A stretch of 64,000 bases of DNA from Annona cherimola (taxonomy: Eukaryota > Streptophyta > Magnoliopsida > Magnoliales > Annonaceae). The DNA is taken from contig CM059977.1 in the NCBI GenBank assembly GCA_030490835.1, forward strand, positions 16,711,399 through 16,775,398, given 5' to 3'. The stretch's first letter is position 1, and each line of letters opens with the position of its first letter. The notes beneath the pieces were generated by a model that was not told the origin of the DNA, did not search any database, and worked only from the letters and a program-made list of their open reading frames with translations. This document shows positions 59,006-64,000 of the stretch, in pieces. A program made the position numbers and the translations under genes.

Positions 59006-61089
59006 TAGATTCATTTCGGACAAGGAAAGTGAAAATTAGGAATGGGATAGGGTGAATATGGTTGAGGTAAAATGAATATAAATATAAAATGTATAGGTAG
59101 TTATACGAAAAAGATACAAGAAAGATGTTTATATTAATGTCAAAAATGATCGAAATACACTATTAAATTTGAAAAATAGAGTAGTTGGATGTTGACTTTT
59201 TTATTCATTATTCTTCATTTTCATTCCCATTATCCAAAAAAATTGTCTATTTTATTTAACATCATTCATAACATTGAAAACACTCCATTGTGTACGTGAA
59301 ATGATTTTTTTAAAGAAAGTTATAGATTATAGCTCCCCAAATTTTTTGAGTGTAGCCAAACAGGCTCTTCGTTAGACTAAAATACATATGCATATTGCGA
59401 AATATAAAAATTTTAATGCGTAAGCTAAATGCAATGAGTTTTTTAGCTTTACCATAAATTTTGAGAAAAAATGTAAAAATGCACACATAAGCTAACGAAG
59501 GTTTCCAATAACTCGGGCTAAGATGATTACCCACGTCCACTTTATCAACCTATTCAGCATGAATGAAAATGTCAATCCACCCACCACCATTGATTAGTTT
59601 GTAATTATTTATTTATTAGAGATTTGAAACTCAATTTTTTATTTGGTACATGTTGATACCCTACTTAAATGGGAAAATTAGATTTTTAAACATTCTCACT
59701 ACCATCTAGCCCACCCATCTAAGGCCCTTCATGGATTTATATTCGAATTTTTAACCCATATATTTGCAAGCCCGGTTTTGTGTAGGATTCACGTGGAAAA
59801 TGGGCCCTTAATGCTTCAAGTCTGCTTTCGAAGTAAAGGCCAATAATCCATACGGTTAATTAGGAGCAATTTACATACATTCAAGATGAAGTGAAAAATA
59901 CTTTCTCAAGCCGATTGGAGCAGAATTGACGTGATGAACGGTTTGGATTAAAGAAGTAATTAATATTTTATGAGATTTTTAATGGTCAAAATGAATTTGA
60001 CCAAGGAAGGAGGTGGATTTGCAACATTTCAAATGATGGATGAAAACTACCGGATCTAACCCATTAAATGAAGATTTGAACCGTTACAGTAGACAAGAGA
60101 CATCAACAAGTGCGGGCCCTATTTAAGATTAAGGAAAAATAGGTGACGTTCAAGACATAAATGAAGGACAAACAATGCACAAAATCAATGGCTATGAAAG
60201 AATTGATTTACTAGTCAAGCAAAACAATGGGCCCATTGGTGGTTTCCAAAAACCACCCATAAATTTATCAAGGAGTCCATTTTGGGATAAAATTTTGCAA
60301 AAAAGAAAAAGATGAAGTCGTGCAAAATATTACTAAATATACCAATGTGTAATTTTTCAAACATAAAAGGCTATAAAAGGAGCCCCATCTTCCCCTATTA
60401 TCTTCACGCCCAAACATACCCAAACTTTCCTCTCATCTGTTCATCCACTTTTTTATCTCCCAAAATCCCCATAACAGTTACCGCCAACGTATTGGATGCC
60501 CCTTTTTTTTATTTCATTGAGTGCCGCTCCAGCTCATTTCTCCTTTACGTCAAAAAAAAAAAACAGACGCATGCATTTGTCATTTGTTTACATTCCAATA
60601 TCTTCAGCATCATTTTCCCTTTCTTTTTTTTTAAAAAAAAAAAAAACAAAAAAGGGGTGAAAGTCCAGAAGCGCACGTGCATCCATCCTTTGCATCATCT
60701 TTCCTTTTTTTTTTTCAAAAAAGAAAAATCAAATAAAACAGATCATCCAGCATGTCATTTAGTATAGCATTATTCAATAATTTTTTTTCATCACATAACG
60801 TCCAGCTTTATCTCTTTAAAGATTTTTTTATATGAGAATCGTCATCTTCAACATTCTGTTAACAAAAGTGTATTAAAAATCAAACAATTATCTTTTAGCC
60901 GTTAATTCAGGAAAGTTTTCATTTTGTTCAAACAATTTATAAAATAGGTATTTGTTGTCATTTTTTTTTAAATGAAAATAAAAAAACATATCCATTCATC
61001 AGGAAATATAATCTCATCCTACGCAATGTGAATTAAATTCCCGTACCCACTTCAAGATTGAGTTAAGGTCTCAAAAAAAGCCTAGTGAT
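59006..61089. other. AT-rich spacer, nothing recognised
   Basis: Homopolymer A and T tracts (60470-60760) but no gene or bounded repeat I can support. Confidence 0.5.
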
Positions 61090-61092
61090 TAA

Positions 61093-61365
61093 GGGGACGT
61101 TTGGTAACGTCTAAGTGTGGGAAATATGAGTTTTTCATGGTATTTGGTTTTCCAATACCAATCATTACTTTATCAATCACACTATTTTTTCTACATTTAC
61201 CCCAACATTCCAATTATTTTTCCCACCAACTACATACAACAAACCTATTTATTTTAACTATACATCTACCATTTCTTATCAATCACATATTTATCAAAAT
61301 ATTCTCTTTTTCATTTCTCACAATTTCCCACAATCCCACCATTTTACACATTACCAAACGTCCCC
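61093..61365. mobile_element. Tourist-like MITE, perfect 15-bp ends and TAA duplication
   Basis: Perfect inverted repeats ggggacgtttggtaa at both ends, flanked by taa (61090-61092 and 61366-61368). 273 bp, AT-rich, with the family interior in reverse (caacaaacctatttatttta). The 3-bp TWA duplication is diagnostic of PIF/Harbinger. The open frame overlapping it is incidental. Confidence 0.9.
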
Positions 61366-61368
61366 TAA

Positions 61369-63481
61369 CTTCCTGCCTCAACCTTTCTAAACTTTTAGAT
61401 TTAAAGTATGTGTTAATTTTCAGCACTCTTAGGATCAATGTACTGGAAAAATAAAGTTATATTTTTTTCTAATTATGAGTTCAACCACAAAATTTTTGCA
61501 TTTCAGTGCCTTATTGTTCACGGACTAATCACCGTTATTTGGTTAATGACAGCTCCAAAAAATTAATATATTAATTTTTATCGGCATTTGTATGCATCTT
61601 ACTGACTATTACTTGTGTCTAACTGAGATACATGTTTGTGTTTGACTAACCTGCATCATTTAAAAAACTCTAAGAACTTGCATCATCTAAAAGCTTTAAC
61701 GCTTGTATCTCCATTTTTTAACCCCCATGTCAACACATTTTATATCTTTTTCATTTATGATATTAAACTCATTTTCTACATCTTTTTATATTTTTTATTT
61801 ACACAGTCAACTTCTGTATTTAACTCGCATCATACTTAACTAGCTAACCCGTTAACTCGCATTTCATATTTATTTTTCTCTCTCGCATTTGCACATTTAC
61901 TTTTTTTTCTTAGTTCGCAACTACTTTTATTTTCTTTTAGCATTTTGCATTGCGCATATCCTATGATTTCAGGCCCACTTGTCGGCCCATCGTAGCGCAC
62001 CAAAAATTAACGTGCTACAATATATAATATTGTATTTTATCTTATATTACAATTGAGCTCAAAAAATTACTTGGAGGACAATAAACACCCATGCATCTAT
62101 AAGAGGAATAACAAGCTTCCACTTATATTACAAAGGAGACCAAGCTCTCATCACAAGCTAGACTCTCAGGTTGGAAGATGAACGTGGGACACTAGTATAT
62201 CGTGCATCGTCCACAACCAACTAGAAATAGCACCCCAATTGGTGAACCTTCATTCAGTAAAATGCAAAAGTGGCATAATAAAATTATTCGTTTTAAAATA
62301 TATTGTCTAAATTTTGATTTGATCCTTTGAATAGGTCTAAACTAAACTTGCACCGTTAAAAATAAAAATCTACGAGCGTCATGGAAAGCATGGAAGTACT
62401 CCTAGTTTCAGCGCGCGTTCAAGAGTATCGAAGAAACTTCATTATGATGTAAATGAGATGAGACCTACTATTTTCAACGCAATTTTTAAAAATTTAAATG
62501 TAATTTATCATTTTTCACACATGTAACTATAATCTCATCCGAAGAGCCTGTGATTATAGACAGTCAATTTTATTTGTTTTTGTGAGCGGTAGAGATGGAT
62601 TTACGTGTATCACATTCTCGACAGTATATTATGCGCCTTTTTCGTAAGGATTCAAGTTTAAAAAAAATTCTTACGCCCTCATACACATATTTTAACCTGA
62701 AGTGATATCTTAATTACATAACAAGCACAGTTTTTATTGCTATCCGTGCACTTCAATGTTTTACATCTTTATGTGCAGCTGCATATTTCTTGTAACTTTA
62801 TTTTTAAATTTTTATTATTACTCCTTTTTTGATAGAGAAGAGAAAAATATAATTAACAACACAAACCAGAAGAGTATTTAAAAAGCCGTTCAACCAAAAA
62901 ATTAAGTGGATTTCCACACCAACTCTCACAGATTCCACTCAACGACAAAGCAAATTCAGCAAAAAAATGAACAAGCTACCCCCTCACACAAAACATACGA
63001 AAACAGGATTGACTTAAAGGAGCACTCGACTGATTTAATGCCTTGGATTTGACTTCCCACCGGAGCATAGATCGGCATCTCGTTGTTTAAAAGGCCAATC
63101 AAAATGAGCGAATTGCTTTCTAGCTCCAGCTGTGTCAGTCAGAGCTCCTTCGCGCATTCTATCCCATATTGACCAACCGTCGTCTCCATAAGCAGAGCCT
63201 CCTTAATGCCATCCATCTTCCCATTTTTATTCTCATTTTCATCATGTGATTCACCTATTTTTTTTTTTTCTTTTTTTCATTTCTACTTTTTACATTTTGA
63301 CTATTCAAAGTAAAATATAATCACACGGGCAATTGAAATAGAAAACAACGTGGTTTTTTAGCCGGTAAAAGAAGTGAAATGGTTATTTCCAATTATAGCC
63401 AAACAACAATATAGCGATTGATTGGTCAACGAAATGAGCGTCAATTGGAATAGTGCAGCAGTGAAAATTGGTACGCCTACC
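61369..63481. other. Spacer, nothing recognised
   Basis: Mixed AT-rich sequence with no supported gene. Confidence 0.5.
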
Positions 63482-63765
63482 TTTTTTTTTTTGTTGATAT
63501 TACAGTATATCTCAAGTGGTAGTACAATCAAGCTCTAAAATATTCTAACAATTGTTTAACTAAGAATCTAATATTTGTAACAATAAATCCTAAACTACTT
63601 ACTTAGTGGACGCTCCCGCAAAAAATTCAGAGAGACTAAACACCACTACTAAATTCTTTTGAAAACGTGTATGCAAAGCTTCGAACCAAGGACGCCAACT
63701 CACTGGGCAAAGTCATTGACCACTGAGGCAACACCTCAATGACAACGCTTGGCTTATTGGTAGCT
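63482..63765 (-). mobile_element. Probable tRNA-derived SINE
   Basis: On the minus strand an A-box-like tgcctcagtggtcaa (63716-63730) is followed about 43 bp on by a B box ggttcgaagc (63678-63687), the spacing of a pol III internal promoter. About 190 bp further the element ends in an 11-A tail (63482-63492). The 5' end is placed only roughly. The word taccaat occurs in both flanks but is not directly next to the tail, so the target duplication is unproven. Confidence 0.65.
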
Positions 63766-63872
63766 GTATGAGATGAAATTTCTCAGTTCACTCTAACAAT
63801 TATCTCATTTATTTTGCAACTTACCAAATTCAAAATATAAATTTATACTTTCTACACTTCGCTTCGAGTGTG

Positions 63873-64000
63873 TTTGAAAATGAGTAAAATTTTTAATGAA
63901 AAGTTACATAAAATAGAAGTTGTCAAATGATGTGATATGATAAAGATAATAATGAGGAGTAAATAGGATAAAATTGAAATAAATAGGTTAGTTATGTAAA
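63873..64000. mobile_element. GTGTGTTTGG-type MITE, cut by the window edge
   Basis: Starts gagtgtgtttgaaaatgag and follows the family interior (gatgtgatatgataaagata, aggagtaaataggataaaat) to the last base of the window. Confidence 0.65.

Noticed and set aside
60312..60767. 151-codon open frame
   Set aside because: It runs through homopolymer T/A tracts (Phe and Lys runs) and shows no family resemblance.
61101..61454. 117-codon open frame
   Set aside because: It lies mostly inside a Tourist-like MITE with perfect ends and has only low-complexity hydrophobic residues.
63678..63730. Genuine tRNA gene
   Set aside because: The A and B boxes are present, but the flanks do not fold into an acceptor stem and an A tail follows, so a SINE fits better.

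Overview
This window looks like nuclear DNA of a flowering plant. Coding sequence is carried in many short exons with plant-type GT/AG junctions. The recognisable proteins are plant ones: an HKT cation transporter, a reticulon-like protein, the nucleolar factor UTP25/NOF1, the plant-only acidic ribosomal protein P3, a Pumilio protein, and a remnant of a DYW-type pentatricopeptide protein. The AT-rich spacers are full of short inverted-repeat transposons and a few SINEs. The species cannot be named from this sequence. There are no operons, CRISPR arrays, phage or plasmid features.

Layout. 1-3.4 kb: repeats, then the last two exons of an HKT transporter (+ strand); its large first exon is not in the window. 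5.6-6.0 kb: a possible pentatricopeptide-protein remnant (-). 6.5-12.0 kb: a complete four-exon reticulon-like gene (-) whose 3.3-kb third intron carries nested repeats. 12-14.6 kb: AT-rich spacer with several small transposons. 14.8-28.8 kb: a complete 25-exon UTP25/NOF1 gene (+, 758 aa by my exon model). 29-31.3 kb: spacer. 31.4-33.3 kb: a two-exon P3 gene (+) with a telo-box and TATA promoter. 33.3-37.4 kb: spacer with a hAT-like element inserted inside a related one. 37.4-48.6 kb: a complete Pumilio gene (-, nine coding exons, 988 aa, plus a probable 5' UTR exon and intron). 48.7-64 kb: gene-poor and repeat-rich, with a degenerate DYW-domain remnant near 50 kb and a probable tRNA-derived SINE near the right edge.

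The genes do not form a pathway. NOF1 and P3 both belong to ribosome biogenesis and translation. Pumilio controls mRNA in the cytoplasm, the reticulon shapes the ER, and HKT moves Na+/K+ across the plasma membrane. Joining all exons gives an uninterrupted frame for the three large spliced genes (CDS lengths 516, 2277 and 2967 nt, all divisible by 3), which supports the splice models.

I found no clear new biological system. The most interesting signals are: a GC-AG intron in HKT; a family of fold-back elements whose core is conserved while their ends differ; hAT-like elements with near-perfect 8-bp target duplications, one nested in another; a 5'-truncated SINE with a perfect 12-bp target duplication in the last Pumilio intron; several clean local tandem duplications of 56-235 bp; and a fully canonical eight-repeat PUF code.
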